Assembly (NCBI GenBank): GCA_019417045.1
Contig: DXWE01000006.1
Coordinates: 8,403-38,030 of the forward strand
Length of the DNA: 29,628 bases
Origin: Oscillospiraceae bacterium
GTDB taxonomy: Bacteria > Bacillota > Clostridia > Oscillospirales > Acutalibacteraceae
Reading direction: 5' to 3'
The position numbers and the translations under genes are program-made. The notes beneath the pieces are model-generated. The model was given only the letters and a program-made list of their open reading frames with translations. It searched no databases and had not been told where the DNA came from. The first letter of the stretch is position 1, and each line of letters begins with the position of its first letter. This document shows positions 15,758 to 23,258 of the stretch, piece by piece.

Positions 15758-16462
15758 TTGGAGAACAAATGGGAGCTGAAGGTGCTCGCTGCGCTGCTCT
15801 GGCGCAATATGAAGTGGATTGTCGCGGGGGTGCTGGCCGGGGTGCTGCTGGCGCTGCTGTGGACCCGGTTTCTGATCACACCGCTGTACACTTCCTATAT
15901 CCAGCTCTATTGTACCAATTCCACGCAGAGCTCACAGAGCGGCTCGATCTCCTCCTCGGACATCACGGCCGCCCGCAACCTGGTGGACACCTATTCGGTG
16001 ATTTTGAAGAGCGACGAGGTGCTCGATCCGGTGGCGGCGGCTCTCGGGAACGGGTTGACCGCAGCGGACATCCGCCGGTCGATCACCCTTTCGTCGGTAG
16101 ATGACACAGCGGTCATGCAGATCACCGCCACCACCAGTAACCCCCAGCTGTCTGCGGATATCTGTACCCAGATGGCGCAGGTGGCGCCGGAGGCGCTCAA
16201 GCGGATCATGAAGGTCGGCTCGGCGGAGACGATCGGGACCGCCAAGGTGGCGAGTTCCCCCTCCAGCCCGAGTTATCCGCGGAATCTGGTACTCGGCGGG
16301 TTTTGCGGCCTGGTGATCGTGCTGCTGCTTCTGCTGGTATTCCATATGCGGGACAACACCGTGCGCGGGGAAGAGGACATCAAGCAGCTGCTCCCGGATG
16401 TGCCGGTGCTGGGCGAAATTCCGTCGTTCAACCGCCAGCCGGCGACCAGAGGGAGGGGTTAA
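15758..16462 (+). CDS. Wzz/CpsC-type polysaccharide chain-length regulator
   Basis: About 234 residues. Two membrane helices (about 17-40 and 183-206) flank an extracellular domain, and the tail MRDNTVRGEEDIKQLLPDVPVLGEIP is the conserved end of Wzz/CapA-type proteins that bind and activate the tyrosine kinase. The TTG at 15758 is preceded 6 bases by GGGGAGGG, while upstream in-frame ATG codons lack a site or lie before the transcript start; the ATG at 15719 is the alternative. The protein sets the length of exported polysaccharide and acts as the transmembrane activator of the kinase encoded next, whose ATG begins just after this stop. Confidence 0.9.
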   Translation: MENKWELKVLAALLWRNMKWIVAGVLAGVLLALLWTRFLITPLYTSYIQLYCTNSTQSSQSGSISSSDITAARNLVDTYSVILKSDEVLDPVAAALGNGLTAADIRRSITLSSVDDTAVMQITATTSNPQLSADICTQMAQVAPEALKRIMKVGSAETIGTAKVASSPSSPSYPRNLVLGGFCGLVIVLLLLLVFHMRDNTVRGEEDIKQLLPDVPVLGEIPSFNRQPATRGRG

Positions 16463-16463
16463 G

Positions 16464-17201
16464 ATGGCGAAGAGCAACCGGGGTCGCCCGGAACTCCATT
16501 TGAACAAGGCGAACAATTTTCAGGTGGTGGAGGCATATAAGACCGTCCGCACCAACCTGCAATTTGCACTGTCCGTGTCCGAACGGAAGGTCGTGCTGGT
16601 CTCCAGCGCGGAACCGGACGCCGGCAAATCGACCACCACCTCGAACCTGGCGGTGGCGGTGGCGCAGACGGGCGCCCGCGTGCTGGTGATCGACGGGGAT
16701 ATGCGCAAACCGACGCAGCACAAGATCTTTCGTCTGAGCAACAACCGGGGGCTGTCGCATGTCCTCAGCTCCCTGTGTGGTTGGGAAGAGGCGCTGCATG
16801 TGGGCGTTTTGACCAATGTGGACGTGCTGTGCGCCGGGCTCATTCCGCCCAATCCGTCCGAACTGCTGGGATCACAGGGGATGGTGACCCTGCTCCAGCA
16901 GATGAGCGAGCGGTATGACTATATCTTCATCGACACGCCGCCGGTCTGCGTGGTCTCGGATGCGCTGACACTGGTCGACCAGGCGGCGGGCGTGGTGCTC
17001 GTGGCCTGCCAGCGGCAGACGACTTATGACATGCTGGAAAAAGCGGTGCAGAGTGTCCGCCAGATGGAGGGGACGGTGCTCGGGATTGTGATCACCAACG
17101 TACGGGTGCGGGAGAAGCTGACGGGCGGCCGGTATGGCGGCGCCTATGCGGCGTATGTGTCGGACGACCGGCGCGGAGATCCGGACGGCACGGCCTCCTG
17201 A
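16464..17201 (+). CDS. CpsD/CapB-type bacterial tyrosine kinase
   Basis: A 245-residue cytoplasmic BY-kinase. P-loop SSAEPDAGKSTTTSN (residues 47-61), Walker A' VLVIDGDMRKP (73-83) and Walker B YIFIDTPP are all present. The C-terminus carries the tyrosine cluster that is autophosphorylated, here RYGGAYAAYVSDD with three Tyr, fewer than in many homologues. It needs the CpsC-type protein for activity and is reversed by the phosphatase encoded next. The ATG at 16464 follows GGGAGGGG. The kinase has the usual length and all motifs, so it should be active. Confidence 0.94.
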   Translation: MAKSNRGRPELHLNKANNFQVVEAYKTVRTNLQFALSVSERKVVLVSSAEPDAGKSTTTSNLAVAVAQTGARVLVIDGDMRKPTQHKIFRLSNNRGLSHVLSSLCGWEEALHVGVLTNVDVLCAGLIPPNPSELLGSQGMVTLLQQMSERYDYIFIDTPPVCVVSDALTLVDQAAGVVLVACQRQTTYDMLEKAVQSVRQMEGTVLGIVITNVRVREKLTGGRYGGAYAAYVSDDRRGDPDGTAS

Positions 17202-17210
17202 GGGGCGTGG

Positions 17211-17906
17211 ATGGATAAAAAGGCGGTGGATATCATGTGGGTGGACTATCACAGCCACATCTTGCCGGGGATGGATGACGGAGCCGACAGCCCCAGGACC
17301 GCAGTCGGGATGATCGACCGGCTGCAGCGGCAGGGGGTGGAGGAGATCGTCCTGACCCCCCACTATTATGCCGCCCGGGAGTCGCTGGACTCCTTTTTGA
17401 GCCGGCGCGAGGCGGCGTTTCGGCGCCTGACGGAGCAGCCGGAGGCTGCTACCTTCCCGCCGCTGCGGCTGGGTGCTGAGGTGCGGCTCGAGCGGGACGC
17501 CTCCTCCTGGGAGGGGCTGAGAGAACTGTGTACGCAGGGCACCGATTACCTGCTTATCGAGCTGCCCTATGCGCGCTATCACCCGTGGATGCTGCAGGAG
17601 ATCGAGAATATCGCCTATGCCCACCGGGTAAAGCCGATTCTGGCGCACCTCGACCGGTATCTGACCACGGGCCTGATGACGGGGGAAGAGGCGGCGCGGC
17701 TATGGGAATTCCCGGAGGGGGTCGTCCAGCTCAATGCCGGGGTGTGCTGCTCGCTGCGGGGCCGCCTGCTGCTGCGGCGTGTGCTGCGCGCCGGCTGCCC
17801 GGTGGTATTCGGGAGCGATACCCACAATCTGGCCGACCGTGCGCCGCAGTTCGACCGGCTGATTCGGGCGCTGGGCAAGCGGTACGAACCGTTGACGCTG
17901 TTTTGA
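17211..17906 (+). CDS. CpsB/CapC-type PHP tyrosine-protein phosphatase
   Basis: A 231-residue manganese-dependent phosphatase of the PHP fold. The metal ligands are visible: DYHSHILPGMDDG (His14, His16), TPHYY (His51), GAEVRL (Glu90), AHLDRY (His146) and GSDTHNL (Asp203, His205). It removes phosphate from the CpsD-type kinase and so tunes capsule or exopolysaccharide production. The ATG at 17211 has GAGGGG upstream. It is the last gene of the triad. No glycosyltransferase, flippase or polymerase follows, so the control module stands apart from any synthesis cluster here. Confidence 0.93.
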   Translation: MDKKAVDIMWVDYHSHILPGMDDGADSPRTAVGMIDRLQRQGVEEIVLTPHYYAARESLDSFLSRREAAFRRLTEQPEAATFPPLRLGAEVRLERDASSWEGLRELCTQGTDYLLIELPYARYHPWMLQEIENIAYAHRVKPILAHLDRYLTTGLMTGEEAARLWEFPEGVVQLNAGVCCSLRGRLLLRRVLRAGCPVVFGSDTHNLADRAPQFDRLIRALGKRYEPLTLF

Positions 17907-18079
17907 GAGAAACGGGTGGAAAAACCGGCGCCGCATGCGCCGTCCGGGCCGGTCAACCGCAGGGGGCGGCGCGTATGGCGGAAAAGCGGGCGAAAAACCG
18001 GTTTTGCGGGATGCAGACGGATCCTTTTGGAATAGACGGGATGCGGCCCTGGGTATGACGGGATGGAGAGACAGACATT
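17907..18079. other. GC-rich intergenic stretch
   Basis: Between cpsB and its terminator. Several short GC-rich repeats (AAAAACCGG at 17929 and 17993 or so) but no gene. Likely a long 3' untranslated region. Confidence 0.35.
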
Positions 18080-18101
18080 CCCGCCATGCGGGGCATTTTT
18101 T
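18080..18101 (+). terminator. Terminator of the cps triad
   Basis: Stem CCCGC/GCGGG with a 3-base loop followed by GCATTTTTT. The stem is short but all G-C. It lies about 175 bases after the cpsB stop. Confidence 0.65.
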
Positions 18102-18233
18102 GATATCCGGCCGGATAAATCTTTAAACATTGTTCATATCCTTTCCCCGGCGGACTGCTATACTAGAAGAAAAACCAGGGGCAAGGAAGGGAGTAAGCGG
18201 CTGTCTGGCCGCGAAACAAGAGGAGAGATCACA

Positions 18234-18932
18234 ATGGCCAACACGAAGATCCTGATTGTGGACGATGACAGCAATATCTGCGAGCTGCTGCGGCTGTATC
18301 TGGAGAAAGAGGGATGGGATACGGCGATCGCGGGCGACGGGATGAAGGCGCTCGAGATGTTCGAGACGGAAAAACCGGATCTGATCCTGCTGGATGTGAT
18401 GATGCCCCGGCTGGACGGGTGGCAGGTCTGCCGGGAGCTGCGCAAGAAGTCGCAGTGCCCGATCATCATGCTGACCGCCAAAGGCGAGGTGTTCGACCGC
18501 GTGCTCGGCCTGGAGCTGGGGGCGGACGACTATGTTGTCAAGCCGTTTGAGGCAAAGGAGGTTGTGGCGCGGGTCAAGGCGGTGTTGCGGCGCAGCGGGG
18601 CGCAGGGGCCGAAGAAGGTCAAGGAAGTGCGGTATGACAAGCTGTACATCAATATGGAGAACTACGAGCTGCGGGTGGACGGCAAGCAGGTGGACGCGCC
18701 GCCCAAGGAGATGGAGCTGATTTTCCACCTGGCGAGCAATCCCAACCGTGTCTATACGCGCGACCAGCTGCTCGACGAGGTGTGGGGCTTTGAATATTAT
18801 GGAGACAGCCGGACGGTGGACGTGCATGTCAAACGGCTGCGGGAAAAGCTGGACGGGGTCTCCGACCAGTGGACGCTCAAGACCGTGTGGGGAGTCGGCT
18901 ACAAATTCGAGGTAAAGGATTTGGAAAAATAG
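18234..18932 (+). CDS. OmpR/PhoB-type response regulator
   Basis: 232 residues. Receiver domain: VDDDSN (acidic 10-12), phospho-acceptor Asp54 in ILLDVMMPRLDGW, Thr in IIMLTAKGE, Lys in DYVVKPFEAKE. Winged-helix output domain from about 130 (PPKEMELIFHLASNPNRVYTRDQLL through VDVHVKRLREKL to WGVGYKFE). The ATG at 18234 follows AGAGGAG. The partner kinase starts 12 bases after its stop. A -10-like TATACT at 18159-18164 lies upstream but has no good -35. The gene order regulator, kinase, HtrA protease resembles the envelope-stress arrangement of CssRS and HtrA, though identity with that system is not shown. Confidence 0.95.
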   Translation: MANTKILIVDDDSNICELLRLYLEKEGWDTAIAGDGMKALEMFETEKPDLILLDVMMPRLDGWQVCRELRKKSQCPIIMLTAKGEVFDRVLGLELGADDYVVKPFEAKEVVARVKAVLRRSGAQGPKKVKEVRYDKLYINMENYELRVDGKQVDAPPKEMELIFHLASNPNRVYTRDQLLDEVWGFEYYGDSRTVDVHVKRLREKLDGVSDQWTLKTVWGVGYKFEVKDLEK

Positions 18933-18944
18933 GAGAGACCGCCT

Positions 18945-20399
18945 GTGTTTAAAAGTATTTTCTCCAAATATTTTGCCATTGTCTCTCTGATCATCGTGGT
19001 CAGCTTTGTCGCCATGGGCGCGCTGCAGATCGTCGTGTCCACGCAGTACTGGCTGGATGAGAAGGAGACGCTGCTCACGGAAAATGCGCGGGAACTGGCG
19101 CAGACAGCGGCCCAGAACTCGTCCCCGGACCCGCTCAAACCGAACCAGTACAACCTGAATCTGCAAGAGGGCAGTATCATGAGCGCGGTGATCTATTCGC
19201 TGTCCAACGCGATCGATGCGGACGTGCTGATCACGGACAACCAGGGGCTGATTATCGCGCGCGCCTCCCCGGCCGACCTCGTGCTGCAGGGGACGATTCC
19301 GGCGGAGATTGTGCAGAAAACCCGCACCAACCAGGGCTATTTTGGCCTGAACACGATGAACGGGCTGTATGAGACGCGGCAGTATATTGCGGGGGTTCCC
19401 ATCGTCAAGGGAGGCGTCCAGCTGGGCTATGTCTTCACGGCCGCCTCCTCCAGCACCCTGACGGAATATCTGCTCAATAACCTGCGGATGTTCCTGCTCT
19501 CTGCGATCGGCGTGCTGGTGCTCGCGTTTATTGTGGTGTATGTGATGACCTACCGTATGGTCAAACCGCTGCGGGAGATGGCCGCGGCAACCCGCAGCTT
19601 TGGCACGGGGGATTTCAGCCACCGAATCGCCGTGAAGGGGCAGGACGAGGTGGCGCAGCTGGCCACCTCGCTGAACAATATGGCGGTGTCTCTCTCCTCG
19701 GTGGAGGGGATGAGCCGGAGCTTTGTGGCGAACATCTCGCACGAGCTGAAGACGCCGATGACGACGATCGCCGGCTTTATCGACGGGATCCTGGACGGCA
19801 CGATCCCGGATGAGAAACGGGATTACTACCTGAAGATCGTCTCAGACGAGATCAAGCGGCTGTCCCGGCTGGTGAAGGCGATGCTGGACCTGTCCCGGAT
19901 CGACAACGGGTCGCTCAAGATCCACCCGGTGCAGTTCAACCTCACCCAGATGGTGTGCACGTCCCTGCTCTCGTTTGAACCCCGGATCGAGGAGAAGAAG
20001 ATCACGATTCTGGGGCTGGAGGAGTGCCCGCCCCTATATGTGACGGCGGACCATGATCTGATCGGGCAGGTGGTGTATAACCTGCTGGACAACGCGGTCA
20101 AGTTCACCAATGAGGGCGGCCAGATCGCGATTTCCGTCGCGCACCGGGACAAACGCACCTATTTTGCGGTGCGCAACACCGGGATCGGGATCGCCAGCGC
20201 GGAGATGCCCTATATTTTCGACCGGTTCTATAAGAGTGACAAGTCCCGCAGCCTGGATAAGAACGGCGTGGGGCTGGGGCTTTTCATCGTCAAAAATGTT
20301 ATCAACCTGCATCAGGGCGAGATCTATGTCCGCTCGGTGGAGGGGGAATATTGTGAGTTCTATTTCTGGCTGCCGGACGTGGAGCCGCCGGCGGCATAG
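18945..20399 (+). CDS. Sensor histidine kinase
   Basis: 484 residues starting at a GTG with AGGAGAG upstream. Membrane helix 1 (about 9-31), extracellular sensor domain (32-180, a PAS-like fold is possible), membrane helix 2 (182-203), HAMP (204-255), HisKA with phospho-His266 in FVANISHELKTPMTTIAGF, and ATPase domain with N-box NLLDNAVKFTN, G1 NTGIGIA, F-box DRFYKSDKSRS and G2 NGVGLGLFIV. All catalytic boxes are intact. It phosphorylates the regulator encoded just before. The sensor domain is large (about 150 residues), so it probably reads an extracellular or envelope signal. Confidence 0.96.
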   Translation: MFKSIFSKYFAIVSLIIVVSFVAMGALQIVVSTQYWLDEKETLLTENARELAQTAAQNSSPDPLKPNQYNLNLQEGSIMSAVIYSLSNAIDADVLITDNQGLIIARASPADLVLQGTIPAEIVQKTRTNQGYFGLNTMNGLYETRQYIAGVPIVKGGVQLGYVFTAASSSTLTEYLLNNLRMFLLSAIGVLVLAFIVVYVMTYRMVKPLREMAAATRSFGTGDFSHRIAVKGQDEVAQLATSLNNMAVSLSSVEGMSRSFVANISHELKTPMTTIAGFIDGILDGTIPDEKRDYYLKIVSDEIKRLSRLVKAMLDLSRIDNGSLKIHPVQFNLTQMVCTSLLSFEPRIEEKKITILGLEECPPLYVTADHDLIGQVVYNLLDNAVKFTNEGGQIAISVAHRDKRTYFAVRNTGIGIASAEMPYIFDRFYKSDKSRSLDKNGVGLGLFIVKNVINLHQGEIYVRSVEGEYCEFYFWLPDVEPPAA

Positions 20400-20409
20400 G
20401 GATGGCGGG

Positions 20410-20439
20410 ACAAACGGCCGGGTAAAACCGGCCGTTTGT
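20410..20439 (+). terminator. Terminator after the two-component system
   Basis: A perfect 12-bp stem ACAAACGGCCGG/CCGGCCGTTTGT with a 6-base loop. The T run is short and inside the stem, so it may act in both directions or only partially. Confidence 0.65.
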
Positions 20440-20476
20440 CACAGACGGTTTCCGATTTATTTATGAATTGGTTGAG

Positions 20477-20513
20477 ATTTCTTCAAGAAATTGTCATAAA
20501 TATTCGGTACAAT
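20477..20513 (+). promoter_or_regulatory. Promoter region of htrA with a 15-bp palindrome
   Basis: TACAAT at 20508-20513 is a good -10, but no -35 lies at the right distance. Instead ATTTCTT-C-AAGAAAT (20477-20491), a perfect palindrome, is centred 27 bases before the -10. A TTGTCATAAAT segment (20491-20501), resembling half-sites of OmpR/PhoB-type regulators, follows it. This fits activation by the regulator encoded upstream, but that is inference. Confidence 0.45.
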
Positions 20514-20564
20514 ACTCTCATCAAAGCAAATTGGCCTTGGAGACGAGGAAAGGTGTGACATGAG

Positions 20565-22103
20565 ATGACAGATTGGTTTGAAAATAAGCAGACCCCTTTG
20601 GAAAACGGCATGACCCCGGAGGAAGGGCGGGAGGACTCCTCCCGCGTGGCGGCCGATCCGCCGCAGACAACTCCCACGGCATCCTTTGGAGACCCGGCCC
20701 AGCCGGAGTCCGGCAGCCCTTCTGCGAGCGGGTGGCACACGCCGGGTACGGACTACGGGTATGCGGCGGGCTCGTCCCAGACGCCGCCGACCGGATCCGG
20801 CAGCCAGACGGGCGGCTCGGGAACCGGCGGATACCAGCCGCAGGGCGGATATACCCCGTATGGGAGCTGGCAGCCGTCCTCCTCCTTCACCCCGCCGCAG
20901 GCGCCGTCCGGGGGCGGAACACAGGGGCCGAAAAAGCCGCGTAAGAAACCCAGCAGCAACGGGATCCTGGCGGCGGCGCTCAGCGTGGTGTGCGTGATCT
21001 GTCTGGTGCTCGGCGGGGTGCTGATCTTCCAGAACACCGCGCAGACGCCGGGGACGGGCGTGACCTCGAGCGGTACGAATACCGACGCTTCGGAAGACGA
21101 CTCGTCCAAGCCGACCGTGGCGCTGAACAACACGGAGATCACGGACGGCGGGCTGACGACGACGGAGATCGTGGCGAAGAACATCAATTCCACCGTGGTC
21201 ATCAAGATGTATACCCGCCAGTCCCAGAACGGCTTTTATTTCAGCGCCGAGGGCACTGAGACGATGGCCGGGCAGGCGAGCGGGATCGTGATGAGCGAGG
21301 ACGGGTATATCATCACCAACCAGCATGTGGTATATAACGAGAACACGGGCGAGTATTACGACCGGATCGATGTGGAGTTCTACGACGGCAGTGTGTACAC
21401 GGCGGACGTGATCGGTGCGGATCAGGACACGGATCTGGCGGTGATCAAGATCGACGCCACGGGGCTGACGCCGGTGACCTTTGGCAACTCTGACAACCTG
21501 AACCTGGGCGACCGGGTGGTGACGCTCGGCAATTCGGGCGGCCTGCCGTGGACGGTGTCCCAGGGGATCATCTCGGGACTGGACCGGGATGTGTACGATG
21601 AGACCGGGTATTCCATCAAGTGCCTGCAGATCGACGCGGTCATCAATCCCGGCAACTCGGGAGGCCCGCTCTTTAATGCCGCCGGCGAGGTGGTGGGCGT
21701 CAATTCCGCGAAGATCGTCTATGAGGGGTATGAAGGGCTGGGATTCTCCATCCCGATCAGCGAGGCGAAACCGGTGATCGATGATATCATTGCCAACGGC
21801 TATGCGACCGGCCGGATCGCGCTGCGGATCACCGGCTACACGGTGACCCAGAGCGGGTACGAGGGATTCATGATCGATACCATCCAGTCGGACTCCTCTT
21901 TGAACGGCACCGGCGCACAGCAGGGCGATATCATCACCCATGTGAACGGCACGCGAGTCCGGTCGTATGCGGAGCTGAAAAATGCGCTGTCGCAGCACGC
22001 GGTCGGGGACACGGTGGAGCTGACCCTGATGCGGGTCAACCGGCGGACGGGGCAGTACAGTTCGTTTACGGTTTCGGTGCAGCTCCAGGAAAATCAGGAA
22101 TAA
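20565..22103 (+). CDS. HtrA/DegP-family membrane-anchored serine protease
   Basis: 512 residues. Residues 1-128 are a long Pro/Gly/Ser/Thr-rich disordered cytoplasmic arm ending in a basic patch (PKKPRKKPSS). One membrane helix (about 134-156) anchors the outer part. The trypsin-like domain has the full triad: His254 (TNQHVV), Asp290 (QDTDLAVIKID) and Ser365 (NPGNSGGPLFN). A PDZ domain ends the chain (about 410-508, AQQGDIITHVNGTRV). It degrades or refolds misfolded envelope proteins. HtrA homologues of Bacillus have much shorter arms. The ATG at 20565 follows AGGAAAGG; an overlapping ATG 5 bases earlier meets a stop at once. Confidence 0.95.
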   Translation: MTDWFENKQTPLENGMTPEEGREDSSRVAADPPQTTPTASFGDPAQPESGSPSASGWHTPGTDYGYAAGSSQTPPTGSGSQTGGSGTGGYQPQGGYTPYGSWQPSSSFTPPQAPSGGGTQGPKKPRKKPSSNGILAAALSVVCVICLVLGGVLIFQNTAQTPGTGVTSSGTNTDASEDDSSKPTVALNNTEITDGGLTTTEIVAKNINSTVVIKMYTRQSQNGFYFSAEGTETMAGQASGIVMSEDGYIITNQHVVYNENTGEYYDRIDVEFYDGSVYTADVIGADQDTDLAVIKIDATGLTPVTFGNSDNLNLGDRVVTLGNSGGLPWTVSQGIISGLDRDVYDETGYSIKCLQIDAVINPGNSGGPLFNAAGEVVGVNSAKIVYEGYEGLGFSIPISEAKPVIDDIIANGYATGRIALRITGYTVTQSGYEGFMIDTIQSDSSLNGTGAQQGDIITHVNGTRVRSYAELKNALSQHAVGDTVELTLMRVNRRTGQYSSFTVSVQLQENQE

Positions 22104-22116
22104 GGACAGATATCCA

Positions 22117-22150
22117 AGCGGGCGTCCGGGGAAAACGGACGCCCGCTTTT
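22117..22150 (+). terminator. Terminator of htrA
   Basis: A perfect 12-bp stem AGCGGGCGTCCG/CGGACGCCCGCT with a 7-base loop followed by TTTTCT. It starts 13 bases after the stop. Confidence 0.92.
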
Positions 22151-22154
22151 CTGG

Positions 22155-22184
22155 TTGCTTTTGGCAGGGGCGCTGTGGTATAAT
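22155..22184 (+). promoter_or_regulatory. Promoter of the dockerin gene
   Basis: TTGCTT (22155-22160), an 18-base spacer and TATAAT (22179-22184). It abuts the htrA terminator. Confidence 0.7.
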
Positions 22185-22218
22185 ACAGGCATACTCATCG
22201 AAGGGGGAGGGGCTTTTC

Positions 22219-23208
22219 ATGAAACGGGGAATGGTGCGCGCAGCGGCCGTTTTGCTGGCGGCGGCGCTGGGATGTGCCGGGACGCCGGTCGCCGGCGCGG
22301 CGGAATCCAGTGAGTGGTTTGCCCATTTTGAGCAGGCGGGTGCAGCCGATACGATCGCAGCCGGTGCGGCGGCGGAAGCCACGCTGCTGGACACGGGATC
22401 CCAGGCGGGGATGCAGTGTGTGCAGCTGGTGACGTCTGAAGAGGGATGGCCGGGCCCGGACCGGCAGTGCGTGCAAATTTTGCCGGCGGCCGGCGGATCA
22501 TTTGATGCGAGCGGGTATGCCTATCTGATCTTCTATGTCTATGACCGGCAGGGGCAGAACACGCTGAGCTGTTTTCTGTCGGACGGCACCGTCACCTCGG
22601 AGGGGGCGTGGACGGATCCCGCGCAGCAGGGTGCCTGGACCCGCATGGTGATCGACCTGAACGATTCGGTATACGACGCGGTGGACAAGTCGCACCTGAC
22701 GCAGGTGATCCTCGGCGAGTATACCGCCGGGACGTTTTACATCGACAGCGTCTTCTTCGCCACCAGCGCAGACGCCCCGCTGCCGGCGGCGCCGGGGAAT
22801 ATGGATAACCGGCTCACCCGGCTGTTTGCGGACTGTGAAACCGCATATGCGGCGGGGCAGGGCGCATATACTGCCACCTCCTGGAACCGGTTTTCGCTGG
22901 TGATGGAGGCGCTCTCCGCCCAGAAGAGCACCTGGGGGAATCTGGACGGGGATACGCTGGGACAATACTACGACATTCTGTGGAACGTGTATCACAGTCT
23001 CACGGATGAGGAGGCGTTCCCGCTGGGAGATGTGAGCGGGGACGGGGCTGTCAACAGCAGCGATGCGCGGCTGGTGCTGCAATATACGGTGGAGGCCGCC
23101 ACACTGGATGAAGGGGCTTTGGCGCGGGCGGATGTCACGAAGGACGGCCGGGTGAACAGCGCGGACGCCCGCATGATTTTGCAGCAGACGGTCACGGGAT
23201 CGACGTGA
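22219..23208 (+). CDS. Secreted protein with FIVAR-like and dockerin type I domains
   Basis: 329 residues. Signal peptide (1-27, cleavage near VAGAAES). Residues about 30-185 look like a beta-sandwich of the carbohydrate-binding or galactose-binding type (SGYAYLIFYVYDRQ, YTAGTFYIDSVFF). A FIVAR-like helical module follows (about 195-265, CETAYAAGQGAYTATSWNRF). The last 60 residues are a dockerin type I with two calcium loops: GDVSGDGAVNSSDARLVLQ and ADVTKDGRVNSADARMILQ. Dockerins bind cohesins on scaffoldins, so the protein is probably part of a cellulosome-like or other cohesin complex. No catalytic domain is visible. The ATG at 22219 has AAGGGGGAGGGG upstream. Confidence 0.9.
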   Translation: MKRGMVRAAAVLLAAALGCAGTPVAGAAESSEWFAHFEQAGAADTIAAGAAAEATLLDTGSQAGMQCVQLVTSEEGWPGPDRQCVQILPAAGGSFDASGYAYLIFYVYDRQGQNTLSCFLSDGTVTSEGAWTDPAQQGAWTRMVIDLNDSVYDAVDKSHLTQVILGEYTAGTFYIDSVFFATSADAPLPAAPGNMDNRLTRLFADCETAYAAGQGAYTATSWNRFSLVMEALSAQKSTWGNLDGDTLGQYYDILWNVYHSLTDEEAFPLGDVSGDGAVNSSDARLVLQYTVEAATLDEGALARADVTKDGRVNSADARMILQQTVTGST

Positions 23209-23258
23209 CCTTTCGGGCCGGAAAACCGGAACAATGCAATGTAAAGGAGATTTTTCCA

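Noticed and set aside
18123..19742. Long open frame opposite the two-component system
   Set aside because: No ribosome site or domain; it is the shadow of two intact signalling genes.
20457..22394. Long open frame opposite htrA
   Set aside because: Crosses the htrA promoter and terminator and has arginine-rich, domain-free composition.
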